The translations under genes and the position numbers were made by a program. Below, piece after piece: positions 37,621 to 50,008 of a DNA stretch of 64,000 nt. How positions within the stretch are numbered: position 1 is the first letter of the stretch; every line of letters starts with the position of its first letter. The notes beneath the pieces are model-generated. The model saw only the letters and a list, made by a program, of their open reading frames with translations. It did no database searches and was not told the origin of the DNA. The stretch is from positions 71,727,886 through 71,791,885 of the forward strand of contig CM022944.1 of the NCBI GenBank assembly GCA_012931725.1, given 5' to 3'. This DNA is from Litsea cubeba. Its lineage: Eukaryota > Streptophyta > Magnoliopsida > Laurales > Lauraceae.

Positions 37621-39203
37621 GGGAGGAGGATACCTGAAGAACGGCTTGGATTTGATCTTGGCCAGGATGCGGTATATCGGCTCCTTGAAGACGACATTGA
37701 CGCTCTGACTGGCGCTGGAGGGGGGTCTGGGCTTCCAATTGCCCCCACAAGCATGTGATATTCATCCTTGAAGACGACATTGACGCTCTGACCCGCTTGG
37801 ATTCCTGCTTCTGGGAGGGCCTCCCGCCTCTTTGCCGAGGCTGGCTGTTCTTCTGTTCGGGCTCTGGATGCCCGTCCTGATCCTTAGCTCGGATCTCGTC
37901 TTCTTCCCGGGCGATAAAGCGCTTCACCCGAGACATCAATTCTGACATGGATTCTGGAGTGTCCCCGGCCAAGTCCTTTCGCACATCGCTGCCGGGGATC
38001 AGGGCATGCTGGAAGGCGTAGATGGATATCCCCTCCCTTGCGCCCTCAATCTGGCTGTAGATTGCCCAGAATCGGTGGGTGAACTTGGCAAGAGTTTCAC
38101 CCTGCTTCATTCTTAGGGCGATAAGGTCCCCTTCCTTCTTGGGGACGACGGTGTATGCTTGGAACTTCTTCAGGAAGGAGAGCTGGAGCTCCTTCCAACT
38201 GGGAATCGACTGCTCTGGAAGAGAGCAGAACCACTTCAGGGGGAGGTCGCCCAAACTGGAGGAGAAGATCTTACAGTTTAGGTGGCCCTCATTTCCCCAG
38301 ATAGACATCTTCTGGGAGAAGTGTCGGAGGTGTGCAGATGGATCGGACAGTCCGTCATAGGGGACGAACCGCGGGACGGAGAACTTCCTGGGCAAGGGGG
38401 TGCGCTCGATCTCCTTCGTGAAGGGAGAGCCCCCAAGATCAGTGTGACCGCAGAGCTGCTTCTGGTCCCGCATGTCCAGGTTGTGCTGGAGAGCCCGCCT
38501 GACGCGCTTGTCGAACCACTCCTGCTCGTCGTCCTCCTCTGGAGTCTGAACTCTGGACTTTCGCTTGGGGTGGCTCGGACTGTGATGGCTATGAGTTCGG
38601 CCATCGCGACTATGGTGACTCCGGCTGTTGCTCGAGCCTTCGTCACGAATCTGGCCCCGTTTCTGGTCCAGATGATGTCTGAGGTCCTCACGAGGAGGCT
38701 GGGCTGCCTTGCTGGGAGCGCCCTTCTTTTTTCCTTGGGGCTCAGAGACCTCCCTCAAGGAGGCAGTTTGCACTGCCTTCAGCTGCTGCTGGAGCTTGCG
38801 AATCATCCGCTCTTGCTTCCGGAGTTGCTTCTGGAGGAGGGCAGCCTCGGGAGCCTCTCCGGGGGGTTGAGCGTGGCGCGTTTCTCCCACGGCCACGGCT
38901 TTGTCCTTCCGAGGACGCTGATGCTGATGCTCATCGCGTCCGGGTGGCGGGACCTCGTCCGCTGAGAGTGAGGTCTCGACTCCCTCTTGGAAAGGGATCT
39001 CGACAAAGAGTTGGGAGCCCAGGCGGCCCTCGCCTGCAGTCGTCCCTTGCACCACGCGGGACTGCCCCTGAGGAGGGACTTCCGCTGGAGTCGTGTCTTG
39101 CACCGCGCGGGACTGCCCCTGAGGAGGGACTTCCGTTGGCGGTGGTGGCAGCGCGAGCGCTGCTCCTGAAGATTCTACGCCCTTCTTAGCTTTCGGAGGC
39201 ATG
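37610..39203 (-). CDS. gag: F gag
   Basis: I start at ATG 39203 (MPPKAKKG); upstream residues in the frame lie in the leader. The N-terminal third is Pro/Gln-rich with two in-frame 17-residue repeats (EVPPQGQSR; 39055-39160). A charged, His/Arg-rich stretch follows, then a retrotransposon gag core (VPRFVPYDGLSDPSAHLRHF, WFCSLP, FLKKFQ; about 38400-38000). The frame leaves the pol-linked frame near 37790, where two 28-bp direct repeats (37682-37709 and 37765-37792) lie 83 bp apart. The knuckle is in the pol frame. Confidence 0.85.
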
Positions 39204-39272
39204 GCTTCTGAATGGATGAGGTTAGGAAGATTGGGAAAGTTTTGAGAGGTTTGGATGGCTGGGATATTTCTT

Positions 39273-39290
39273 CCCCACAGACGGCGCCAA
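39273..39290 (-). other. primer binding site of F
   Basis: TTGGCGCCGTCTGTGGGG begins two bases inside the 5' LTR end on the minus strand. TGGCGCC-type sites are typical of Tat-lineage elements. The exact tRNA was not checked. Confidence 0.75.
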
Positions 39291-39291
39291 T

Positions 39292-40257
39292 TGTAGGTGC
39301 AGAAAATTACGACCCACAATAAGAGGGTGCCTTACAGGACTTATCCGGGAAGATGATGTCGCCTGGAATGTCTGGATGCCGTCCGATAGCCTGAAAGGGA
39401 GAAGCAAACGGTCAGAGGACCCTGGCCTGAGCGGCGCAAGGCTCTCCGATGCCAAAGTCAGTGTATAAACTGGAACGATGGAGGAGAGGGAGAAGAAAGA
39501 CAGGGTAAGGGCTCTGTGTATGGGATTGTGCGTACCTTGCATGGTGTTTGAGGGTTTATTTATAGAGGAGTGGATCGTATCTTTCTGAGAATATCTGGGT
39601 GTGGGTCCCATGATCTGACTGGGAAGTCATGATCAGCCCACAAAGTAATAAATGCGGTCTAATCCGGCCCACTCAGCATTAAATGCCAGTCGGGTCAGCC
39701 CACATTGCATTAAATGCATGTCTTGTTGGGCCAGATTGTGTTGGGCGCCTTTGGCGGTAGGAGTACCAGCGGATCCGCCCTCGGGCCTTGCCCTGATGTG
39801 GCCTCAGCCGCTGGATGCTGCCACGTGGCGATCTGGCGAAGATAGTGGGCGGCTGGACGTCGTGTCTGTCCCACTAGATCGTGACCCTATCCTTCCACGT
39901 GCCTGGTGACGTGGGGGGTGAGGGGTCTAGGCGAAGGTTCTTCCTCGCTTCGGTTACTGTTCTGGCTTCTTCAGCCGAGGTGGCTTTAGCCGAGGTAGGG
40001 TTATCTGCGGAGATAGCGTCCGGGGTGGCCTTGCCGATGTGGACTCTCTGCCGAGATGATGCCCGAGGTGATCCAGTTCGGCGCTTGTGGCCTGGAGATG
40101 TATGATGTCGGCCAAGGCCTCTGCCCTGGTAGCCGGGATGAGACCGGTGCCACGTGGATGGCACGCGGATGGCACGCGGATGGCACGTGAGAATGTTTAG
40201 CCCCGTATGATGGCTGTGATTAGCCTAATCCTGTAGCTCTGGGAATTTCCCCACACA
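39292..40257 (-). repeat. 5' LTR of F
   Basis: 966 bp, apparently the same as the 3' LTR at 28793-29758. TATAAATA on the minus strand at 39557-39564. Confidence 0.93.
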
Positions 40258-41189
40258 GCAATAACCTCTACAACTATGCTTTTCTAGGCTAAGCAGTAAC
40301 CTTTACAATGTTGTTTTTCAAGGCTTAACAACAACCTTTACACAATGCTTTTCTTAGGCTAAGCAATAACCTTTACAATCAAATGATTTCTCTAAAGAAA
40401 GTGTTTTCACAAAACACTCTAAGAGATTACAATTAAGCTTAATAAATTTGCCTCTAAGATAGGCGGATATTAAATTGTAAATCAACTCACACAAACACAC
40501 TAAGAATTACAAAGATGAATGCTTATGAGGTGTGTGTGTGTAGAACTTCAATCAAGATAAAATTAAGTCCAATGAATTTTATGCTTAAAGCATTTCAAAG
40601 TTTAAAGCACATAAAAGATATGATTGAAGTCAAATGCAAATCACTTGAACAAATACAAACTTGTGAATGATATGAAAATCTAAAGATCACAAGTTGTATG
40701 AAAATGATTAAGACTAATCAAGTGATGCATGTGCAATGTTGTTTTCAAAAACTAATTTAACTAAGGTTTAAATGTATGAAAATAACAAAGAGAGTTTCAA
40801 ACAAGTTAATGTATCATGCTATAAAGAAATCAAAGATTTTGGCTAAGCATGATTGACAAAGTTTAAAACAAAACTTGTTTGAAATCAAGGGTGAAGAATC
40901 CAATAACTAAAATCAAAGATTAAGAGAAGAATGGATTCAACGCATCATAGTTAATATGCTTAAAAACATTTACCAATAGTTTAGACAAAGCATAAAACAT
41001 ATGATTAACAAAAGGCAAGGCTTACTTGGTGGTTTAACTTCATTAATCCAAGCTTTAGCTTTTCCTAATGACCCATTAGCCTTCTTTAGCTCTTCCCCTT
41101 TCTTTGGCCTCAAAGCTCTTCAAGAATGGCTTTAAAAATCATCAACTTTGGCCAAAGGAAAGAGCTTGCTTTTATAGAAAAAAGCTGCC

Positions 41190-41575
41190 AACGGATACCT
41201 ATCGGTCAGCCGACAACAAGGTGTCGGTCGACCGACAGCTCAACGGTCGCATGCAACGGTCATGTTTTTTGAAAGTTTTCTGACCCATATGCACTTGTCG
41301 GTTGACCGTCATTTGTCGGTCGACCGACAAGGGACCGACAGATGAACCGACAGCATAAAAATGTTGAAAATGTTGCTGTCTGGTTTTAGAACCGACAAGC
41401 TCTCGGTCTTACATTTTATGCACTGTCAGTTGACCGACAAGAGCCGACGAGCTGATCGACAGAGAAGGTCAGAAATTTGTAGCTCTCTGGAAATGGAACC
41501 GACAGAGCCTCTCGGTTGGCCTTGGTTCCACTGTCGGTTGACCGACAGCTTGACGTCGGTTGACCGACAACCTTA
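41190..41575. promoter_or_regulatory. palindrome cluster of the Sirevirus LTR (solo copy)
   Basis: At least five full or near-full copies of TGTCGGTYGACCGACA plus half-sites, directly upstream (minus orientation) of the LTR TATA box. Palindrome clusters near the core promoter are a described property of Sirevirus LTRs. Confidence 0.7.
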
Positions 41576-41950
41576 GACAAAAATCCCGACTTTACATATT
41601 TTAAAATATTTTCTAGAGGGGATTTTTGGGCCATTTAACCAAGCATGGAAACATGATTTAAACCAATCCAAGTGCTTTAAAATCATGAAACATAAAATGC
41701 CATAAAAGATTTGAAACTTTAAAACATTGGCTAGCTTGATTTGTAAAAATTCTTTTTTTAAAAAACAAATGCATCCAAGATTTAAATCCAAAACATGCAT
41801 GAAACATTATTTTTACAAGTCTTAAAAACAATCCATGTGTAAATCAAGATTTCAAGATTTTCTAAATCAATGCATGTGTGAAAATTCAAATGATGATTAA
41901 AATGATAATGCATCCATCAAATTGCAATACACAAAATCCCTAACAGATTG

Positions 41951-42388
41951 AACTTCATTTCATTCATCTTATGCATGATAGTTATATCCAATGATTGTAT
42001 GAAATGAATTCAAAACCTTACATAGCTTATGATTTTAATAGTTAAATTGTTTGATGCTACGTTTGAGTTAACCCCATCTCATCATGGATAGCTCTAATTT
42101 GGATGAACCCTAATAGGTGTATTCCTTAACTCCATTTTAGAGTGATTGAGTTAATAGTTTTATCCTTGAATCTCAATTGATATTTTTATTTATTTCAAAT
42201 GATATCCATGATAGTATATCTCCTTTTGACCTTGCTCTTTAATTATCCTATAGCTTATCCATCAATTGGCATCTTTATATTGGTAATTTGATCAATTTGT
42301 ACTTTAATAGTCAATTATCATTATCAATTGGTATCTAATTCTTCTCTTGAAGGTAACCCTCAATTGGTTAAACTATCTTCTTCTTGCA
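41951..42388. other. S internal sequence between nested insertions
   Basis: A/T-rich, no gene. It contains further AGTTATAT- and ATCAATTG-type motifs like 27068-28490, from which it was separated by the inverted solo LTR. Confidence 0.5.
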
Positions 42389-42393
42389 CCTAT

Positions 42394-44056
42394 TGTTGGA
42401 AATTAGGTGGGCCTCTAGGATAGGTTTCAAAAACTTTTGATCCACTTGATACAGAGATCAACTATCCAGAAGGCCACCAATGTGTCCAAGATGCAAACCC
42501 TCTATCTCATCTATCATGATCAGTAATTCAATCTATCTAGGAGATAGAAAATCAGTAACTCACATGCAACAAAAAAAATCTACAACATACAAGGAAGTAG
42601 ATTATACCTTTGGAGCTCGTTTGGGCTCTAATGGAGAAGTTGCTACTTTCTTTGAAGATGAAACGCTTTCACTTAATCAAAGTAAGATCTCCAACACCTT
42701 GTGATCTTCCACGCTATATCCCGTTATCAAATTCTCTTCTCAAGGAGATGGGTGGGATCTCCTAAAGAAAACTACTACAAACTCTAAGCAACTAGAAGGA
42801 GAACTAGAACTAGAAGAAGTTGTTGTTCAACACTTGCACAAGGAGAGATGGGCGTGAATTCCAAGGAGGGAGATTAGTATATACGTCCAGCCCATAAGCC
42901 TTTCCTTTTATAACCCATAACACCCTCTCCTACTAATTATTAATTAGAAGTCATACTTCCATTATAATTAGTAACTATCTTCTTTTACTATTACCACTAT
43001 TAGAAGTCTCACTTCAAATAGAAATAGTATCTTTCTAATTCCTTCTTTTTAGAGTTTAAGTAGAATTAGTAACTTGGGCTAGCGTGGGGACCACTAGGGA
43101 TTCCTTAGAAAGCTGGCTCCAACTGGGATATGTGACCCCACATCTCATGTGCAATCCGGGCCCACAGTTAATTGCAAATAACTCCACTATATAAATGCAA
43201 TTGAACTCCAGTCTTAGGAAATTACATAGAAGACCCTAAACTTCCCTATTACCACAAGTAGGCCCCTCCATCAATATCCATGGATCAATTGGACCTGTCT
43301 TCCAAATTAGATCCATATCTTATTATCGTTAAGTCCCAATTAATTATAATGATCAATGGTACCTTTCCAATTAACTCTTAATCGGAATGGGTGTACACTT
43401 ACCAATGATAAATCCATTAATTGGCATGAGGGGACATTAGAGATAGATTCCATCTTGACCATTAAATGTTCCCACAGATCTACTACCATATACCCAAATC
43501 ACCGAGGTGTTGACCTATAGTTGGCCTCACCCATTGGTGACTCAAAGCAAATGAATAGATAGAAACTTGAGTTCATTAATGTCTCAGGATTGAGAGCTTA
43601 CTGATAGGGAATTATGAGAGCAGACCTTAATATAAAGACAGTGTTTATAAGGTGCTTCTCATGGTCCTTCAATACATCCAATGTACCAGCACTATGATCC
43701 AGAATCTATCATTCTGATGATCGAGACAAATCACACTATCGCATAGTGATCAAAATGCTGCAACCTTGTCAGTATGAGATGTCCAGTCTCATCACTGGTT
43801 GTGAAGATATTCAAGTATAAGATTTATTATACATGTCTCCCGTATGTGGATCTCATCCATACACATGTATTATATCTAGTATACTTATGGACTCCGGTTC
43901 ATCTCATGAACCATTATGTCATTCGTATTGGTTATGTGCAAGTATATAATTAAACACCATTCATCTCATGAAATGGAAAGCATGAATATATTGATTAATA
44001 AAGAAATGAATCAATTTATTACATCATATGCTGGTATTGAGACCATAAAACTAACA
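42394..44056 (-). mobile_element. solo LTR of a copia-type element
   Basis: 1663 bp bounded by TGTTGG...CTAACA. The flanks are CCTAT (42389-42393) and CCTAC (44057-44061), a TSD with one mismatch. The orientation is inferred from a TATA box on the minus strand (about 42905). Its text resembles the K LTR in style but is a different family. Confidence 0.75.
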
Positions 44057-44061
44057 CCTAC

Positions 44062-44696
44062 TTATCAAAAGTTTGACAAAAGAAGAGTATGGATTGAGGG
44101 GGAGTAAACCTTCTGAGGAAGTATTAGAGTTGATCAAATTCACCCTTATATTGGCTCTGTACCCTTATAGCCTATCTACCCATGCATGATGCCCTGTTAT
44201 ATATTTCATTTTCAATTACTTTTGTTAACAGGTGCTACTAAAGGTATTTTCCTTGTTTCATGTGTGTAGGTACCCCTCTTCATTTGGTACTTTGCAATTT
44301 AATGGCAAAGGGGGAGAATAATATTAAAGGGGAGAAAGTTGAAAGTTCTCAAGTTTAATGGCAAAGGGGGAGAAAGAGTATTCAAGCTACCCAAAGGGAG
44401 AGAATGCATTGGAAAGAATGCATGGTCACAAGGGGAGAAGAAAGAAAGCTTGGGAGCTAAAGAAGATGCTTGGTCTATAAAGGAAGATGAAGAGAAAGCT
44501 TGAGGATTGATCAAGCTCCAAGCATCAAGAAGAATGAAGAAAAAGAGCTATAGCCCAAGCTAAATGAAGAAGTATCCAAAGAGATTTCAAGGATTGTCCA
44601 TCCAAGGAGGAGCTGAAGACTATGTGTGAAAATTCAGTGTTGAGCAAGGTTTGCCAACATATTGAAGGTTTGCCATCAAATTGCAAAGGGGGAGAT
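44062..44696 (+). other. polypurine-rich 3' tail of S
   Basis: Repeated GGCAAAGGGGGAGAA-like motifs at about 44302, 44360 and 44684, with weaker ones at 44393 and 44432. The last abuts the LTR and is the functional polypurine tract. Multiple such motifs upstream of the 3' LTR are known for Sireviruses. The short open frame at 43916-44107 crosses the solo-LTR border and is not a gene. Confidence 0.75.
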
Positions 44697-46491
44697 TGTT
44701 AGGGATTTTGTGTATTGTAATTTGATGGATGCATTATCATCTTAGCATCTCATGAATTTTCACACTTGCATTGAGTTAAAAATCTTGAAATCTAGATTTA
44801 TACATCCATTGTTTTAAATATTGCAAATCTTATAGTTTGTGCATGTTTTGGTTTTAAACATTGGATGCATTTGTTTTTAAAAAGAATTTACAAATCAAGC
44901 TAGCCTATGTTTTAAAGTTTCATATTATATTTGGCTTTTTATGTTTCATGATTTTAAAAGAACTTAGTTGATTTAAAATCATGTTTCCAAGCTTGTTTTA
45001 ATGGCCTAAAAATCCCTACATGAAAATACTTTGAAATGTGCAAAAGTTGGGATTTTAGCCACACTGTCGGTTAGCATGTCAGTCAGGTGTCGGCTAACCG
45101 ACCATGGTTCAGAAGCTGACCGAAAGCCTCTCGGTTAGAATTCCAGAGAGCTGTTTTCTGAACAAAATTGTACTGTCGGTCAGCTTGTCGGTTACTGTCG
45201 GTTAACCCACAACTGCACAGTTTCAAAAATATGACCGTTGGGACTTGACCGTTAAAGTGTCAGTCAACCGACAGGTAGCCGTTTGAACACTTTTTCTATA
45301 AAAAGAAACTCATTCCTTAGCCATTGGTGATGATCTTTAGAGCCCATCTTGAGGTATTTTGAGGCAAAAGAAAGGGGATCAAGCTAAGGAAGGCTAATGG
45401 GTCATTAGGAAAAGCTAAAGCTTGGATAAATGAAGTTAAACCACCAAGTAAGCTTTGCCTTTATTAATCATATGTTTTTATGCTTTGTCTAAATTATTGG
45501 TAAATGATTTCTAAGCATATTAACTAAGATGTGTTGAATCCTCTACTTCCTTTAATCTTTGATTTTAAGTCATAGGATTTTTCACTTAGATTCAAACAAA
45601 GTTTTGTTTTAAAACTTTACAAATCATGTTTTCTAAAAATCTTTGATTTCCTTTTTAGCATGATTCTATTTCTTGTTTGAATCTTCTTTGTTGTTTTCAT
45701 TCATTTAAACCATAGTTAAATTAGTTTTTGAAAACAACATTGCACATGCATCACTTGATTAGCATTAAACATTTTTATACAACTTGTGATCTTTTGATTT
45801 TCATATCATTAACAAGTTTGTAGTTGTTCAAGTGATTTGCATATAACTTCAATCAAATCTTTTTATGTGCATTAAACTTTTGAATTGCTTTAAGCATAAA
45901 ATTATTTGAGCTTTAATTTTAAACTTGATTGAAGTATTCACACACACACCTTAAGCATACATCTTAGCATTTCATATAGTGTTGTGTGAGTTGATTTTCA
46001 TTTTCATATTCGCCTATTTAGAGGAAATTTTATTTGAGCTTAGTTGTAATCTCTTAGAGTGTTTTGTGAAAACACTTTCTTTAGAGAAATCATTTGATTG
46101 TAAGGTTATTGCTTAGCCATATAAAAGCATTGTGTATAGGTTGTTGTTTAGCCTAGAAAAACAACATTGTAAGGTTATTGCTTATCCTTGGAAAGCATAT
46201 TGTTGAGGTTATTGCTTAGCCTTTTGGAAAAAGCATAAATAGTGGAAATCCGGTGGGGTGTTGAGTCACAAGCCGGTAGTGGATGTAGGCATTGAGGCCG
46301 AACCACTATAAATCTTTGCGTAGTGGTGATTGTTTTATGGTGATTGTTTTGTTTAAGCTTCCGCATATTGTATGTTGATCATCACATGTGACTAGTTAAT
46401 TGTAAAGAAATTAAAATTGGTCATAATTAGTCATTAAGTGTAGATCACCCTATTCACCCCCACTCTAGGGTTAGGGTCCCTCGGACTTTCA
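44697..46491 (+). repeat. 3' LTR of S
   Basis: 1795 bp, TGTTAGGGATTTTGTG...TTTCA. TATA box at 45297-45304, with the palindrome cluster at 45063-45285 upstream. It shows the uninterrupted target site of K. The right flank GCCTG (46492-46496) is the putative TSD; its partner is outside the window. Confidence 0.92.
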
Positions 46492-46920
46492 GCCTGCACC
46501 TGGGCACCAAAATAAATAAGGATCAAACACAACGGTTTGGTAGGTGACCAATTTAGGCATGAACACTAATCAATTAAGGTTTTAAAAGAAATAATGTTAA
46601 AACAATTTGCTGGATTTAAAATAGATACCTGACTAAGATGCATTTCAATGGTACGAAAGTCCATGAACGAAATACGAAAACAAAACTAGCATGAATACAT
46701 ATAATATCATGATTAGTAAATCCACATTGAGCACATCATTTCTCTATCATACATGATGACAAGAGTAAGCAGAACAAAACAGAATCCCATGCCACATGAG
46801 GTGAGTGGGGGCCGCCCGCGGAACCAAAAACAAAATAGAGATGTATATATAAATATACGACTATCTACAGATAGTCCAAGTGTTTAAAGACCCCCGGACA
46901 ATGGATCTGACTGAAGGGGC
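46492..46920. other. unassigned sequence right of S
   Basis: It continues at 50014-50158 after removal of the solo LTR. No open frame, tandem repeat or TE terminus was recognised. It could be an older LTR or host intergenic DNA. Confidence 0.4.
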
Positions 46921-49900
46921 TGTGAGAACCCTACCCCTAATTTCCTGGATTAGTGTTATTTTAGTTGTGGATTCATTCTCTAAGCGAGATTAGCGGTTGT
47001 TTGGTTGAGTTTGTTTGTTAGAATGACTTTTCTTTAGCTTTGGGATGTTTTGAGAGCCAGTGAACCTAGACAGTGACTATAGGGTCCTATTGGTTTTGCA
47101 TGGTCAGCGTGGAGAGATTCTTCGTGACTCCTAAAAATCCTCATTTTGGCTTCGTTTGACTAACCTTATCATTCCTTACAACTTTCATGTTCACTCCGTA
47201 CCCATTCAAAGCTCCGAAAATAAGTTTTTCTAGCCCTGGGGGCAAAATTGGTCTTTTCACATTGAATTTGGACCCAAATTTCGAGATCTCAGAACCATGC
47301 CAAATATATACTTTTTGAAAACTAGGTTTTATAAGAAACATTTTTCTCTTCTTCGTCAATAGCATCCGGGGCCCAGAAATTAATCTTTTACCATTGACAA
47401 GTTTTAAGTGAGGTGGGGCCCACACCCACCCATTATAAAATCGACAACCCTCCTCCCTTCTCCCTCATTCGTTGCAGCCCAAAGGGGGAGCTTTGCAACT
47501 GAGCTTCCCCTCCCTTTTCTTCTTGTTTTCTCCTCCCTGTTCTTGGAGGAAACCCTTGCCATTTGGAAACCCAACCATGCCATTTTCTTCTCCATCCCTT
47601 TGCCTCTCCATGGATGCTATTTTAGTGCAAAACCAAGATGGGCAGCCCCTTCTCCAAGATTCTTCTTGCTGGTTGTTAGTCTTAGATGTAAGCACCTCCT
47701 TCCCACCTTCTATTTTGTGTTATGGTAGCCCCTTAAGTGTTATTTCCTAGCTTGGTTTGAGCCCATTCCTTGTCTTTCTTGATTTGCCATTTTTTGGGTG
47801 CTAAGTTGGGTTTATTTTAGGGGTTTCTTGTGTTATGTGTGCTAAGGCCTAATTGGTTGGATTAGAGACTAATTGGGGAGCTTTGGAGACCAAGGCAAGT
47901 GGATGAATAGATGTGTTTTTATTCTTAACATGTTTTATTGGAAAATCTTGATTTCTATTAATTATTCCTAGTGATTTCTTATGTGGTTTTCATCTACATT
48001 CTTTCTGTTGTTTCCATTGCTTTTGAAAATGCATATTGATGGGACATTACCTCTTATTAACCATATGAAATCAATGCACTTTATTCGGTTTAACTTTGCT
48101 TCAAGATTTATACATGGATTACATGAATGATGGATTTCTCTTGTGATGAATGATGATAAAAAGGAGATGATTTGACACATTTTGGTGGGTTGTGTTGGTG
48201 GAGGAATGAATGTGGTATAAAGGAGATTTGGAGCCCTCAATTATGTGTAAAAGGGTGCTCAACGATGTACAAAAGGGGGGAGAAGAAAAGAGGGTCGAAC
48301 TGCACTGGTTTGTGGTTCTGGACAGTTCGCTCAAGCGAACTTGACACCTCGCTCGAGCGGACCCCAGACAGAGAGCAGTTCGCTCGAGCGAACCCACCCG
48401 TCCGAAAAAGCAGGTGGCTAGAGTGAACTTCTAGTCTGCTCGAGCCAGCTGTATTGCAGGCCTGGGTTTGCTTTGGGAACTTGAAAAAAAATATTATTCT
48501 AAGGCTTGGGGTGGTTTGTTTGGAGCCCCAGTGCAATGGTGGGACCTAGGAAGTGACGTAAGGAGCCCGGTTGAAAAAGAAACCCATTACGGAGATCCAT
48601 TAAGGGTTTTTAACTTGTCAATGTATATGGGGAGCTCGGAATGTCTCCAATCTTATGGAGTACCAAGCCAATATCAAAACCAACATATGAGAACCTTATC
48701 CACACTAATTTAAATCTTAAACCCTCAATGCTTGGTCCAAAAATTTATGGAAATCCATCTATGTTCTACTTCTACACAAATTTTTATGTGTATTTCCCGA
48801 AATGCATACTATATGACTCGTCATGCTCGAAAAACACTTAAATTGCATTTTTAGCATTTTGCCATCCCTGTATATACATGTCCCGATATGAATGTGATTT
48901 ATGTGCTCATGAGCACCCCGTTCTGCCAGCTTGGGTGTTATACACCTATATAGATATTCGTACATGTCCCGATTTCTTGCATATGACCTATATGTCGGCA
49001 CCACTAAGCTTGGACGACCTTGTTGGCTTGATCCACCAACTTGAAAGTTCTCCCGCCCGTTCCTACCAGCTTCAGTTGGATCCCGTCTCGATACCCGGTT
49101 CGCTACAATGGTCCCGCCATGATTTGCTCTCATCACGTTAGTGATAGAGGATTTAGCTTGATGTGGTTACCTCTAGTCCTTACGATTGTGGATCCCCTGT
49201 AGAAAGGCAATTTGCAGGGTCCACCTATGGACTGGGTTTACAATGTAAGGAATACTCGATTTGTCAAATATCCATGCTTTATACATGCTTTAAAGGAATA
49301 CATGTTTTGTCAAATATTCACGTTTTACACCCATTTTATATGAATACAGGATTTTGTCAGATATCCATGGTTTTTCCACACATTTTAATTATATGCAGCA
49401 TTTGATCAAATAACATGAATTATCACATGTTTTATTCTTCAGCACATTTATTATCTTTTCACCCACCTGTCAGACCGCCATGTCTGATCCACTACTTTGG
49501 TACTCAGGTCCAGACTTCTTCACCTCGAGCTGAGTGCACGTATTGGCTATGGAGCCATGAGCTTACAGGATGTAGTGTCGGCTATGTCATGTAGACACTG
49601 AGGCAATACATGTGGGGTAGTTCTTATTTAGCTTGTTATTGTATGCATTTTATTAGCCATTTTATAGGGATTGTAATTAATACACATTGATATTTGTAAC
49701 TTGAACATATACGGAAATGTGATATCCTGTTTACTGTTAACTCTGTATTTTATTATGATGGTTTGTTCTAGTCTGATATGATCATTGACATGATAGCTAT
49801 ATGTTAGCGGTTGAGTGCGACATGGAATCCGATGGCCATGGACTCCGGTTCACAACGCCACAAAAGCTTCCGCAAAATATTCAGAGTGTGTTGGAATTTT

Positions 49901-50008
49901 TGATCCTCACACACATGGATCATGGGAGAAATATAACTGTCACTTAAACTCCCAATTCACTCTCCCCAAGTTCGGGCCGCTGCAGGGTCCGGGTTTGGGG
50001 GCGTGACA
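46921..50008 (+). mobile_element. large solo LTR, probably Ty3/gypsy
   Basis: 3088 bp, TGTGAGAACC...GGCGTGACA, TSD GGGGC (46916-46920 and 50009-50013). A TATA-like box (ATTATAAAA) is at about 47432. The terminal style and size suggest a chromovirus such as Tekay/Del, but no coding domain is present to confirm it. A cluster of GTTCGCTCGAGCGAAC-type palindromes lies at 48326-48445. Frames at 47404-47750 and 48119-48536 lack domains and are not called. Confidence 0.85.

Larger units (their letters stand above)
28793..40257 (-). mobile_element. full-length Tat-type Ty3/gypsy element F, lacking integrase
   Basis: 11465 bp with 966-bp LTRs at 28793-29758 and 39292-40257 that look identical by eye; three translated frames in them are identical. 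TSD is GCAAT (28788-28792 and 40258-40262). Genes gag and pol are on the minus strand. The PBS is next to the right LTR and the polypurine tract next to the left LTR. Between pol and the 3' LTR are a 74-bp tandem array, a possible second promoter unit and a spliced plus-strand gene. No integrase motif is found on either strand. Confidence 0.93.
28491..41945 (-). mobile_element. inverted solo Sirevirus LTR, split by element F
   Basis: The two parts, 28491-28792 and 40258-41945, are the reverse complement of the S LTR (TGAAAGTCC... to ...CCCTAACA). The TSD is GATTG (28486-28490 and 41946-41950). A 27-G run at 28521-28547 is an expanded form of the C-run near the LTR 3' end. The left part shows the target site of F. 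The TATA box is on the minus strand at about 41173, with the palindrome cluster at 41190-41575 just upstream. Confidence 0.92.
12079..46491 (+). mobile_element. Sirevirus-like Ty1/copia element S (host of nested insertions)
   Basis: After removing nested elements, S consists of the right part of its 5' LTR (12079-12665 plus 24949-25299), a primer binding site, gag remnants (25622-27067), A/T-rich internal sequence (27068-28490, 41951-42388), a polypurine-rich tail (44062-44696) and the 3' LTR (44697-46491). A gag with a long coiled coil plus one CCHC knuckle, repeated GGGGGAG polypurine motifs and a palindrome cluster just upstream of the LTR TATA box are features described for Sireviruses. 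No protease, integrase or RT is present. Confidence 0.8.

Noticed and set aside
47404..47750. Overlapping frames on both strands downstream of a TATA-like box in the large solo LTR
   Set aside because: Pyrimidine-rich leader-like sequence without domain; treated as LTR transcribed region.
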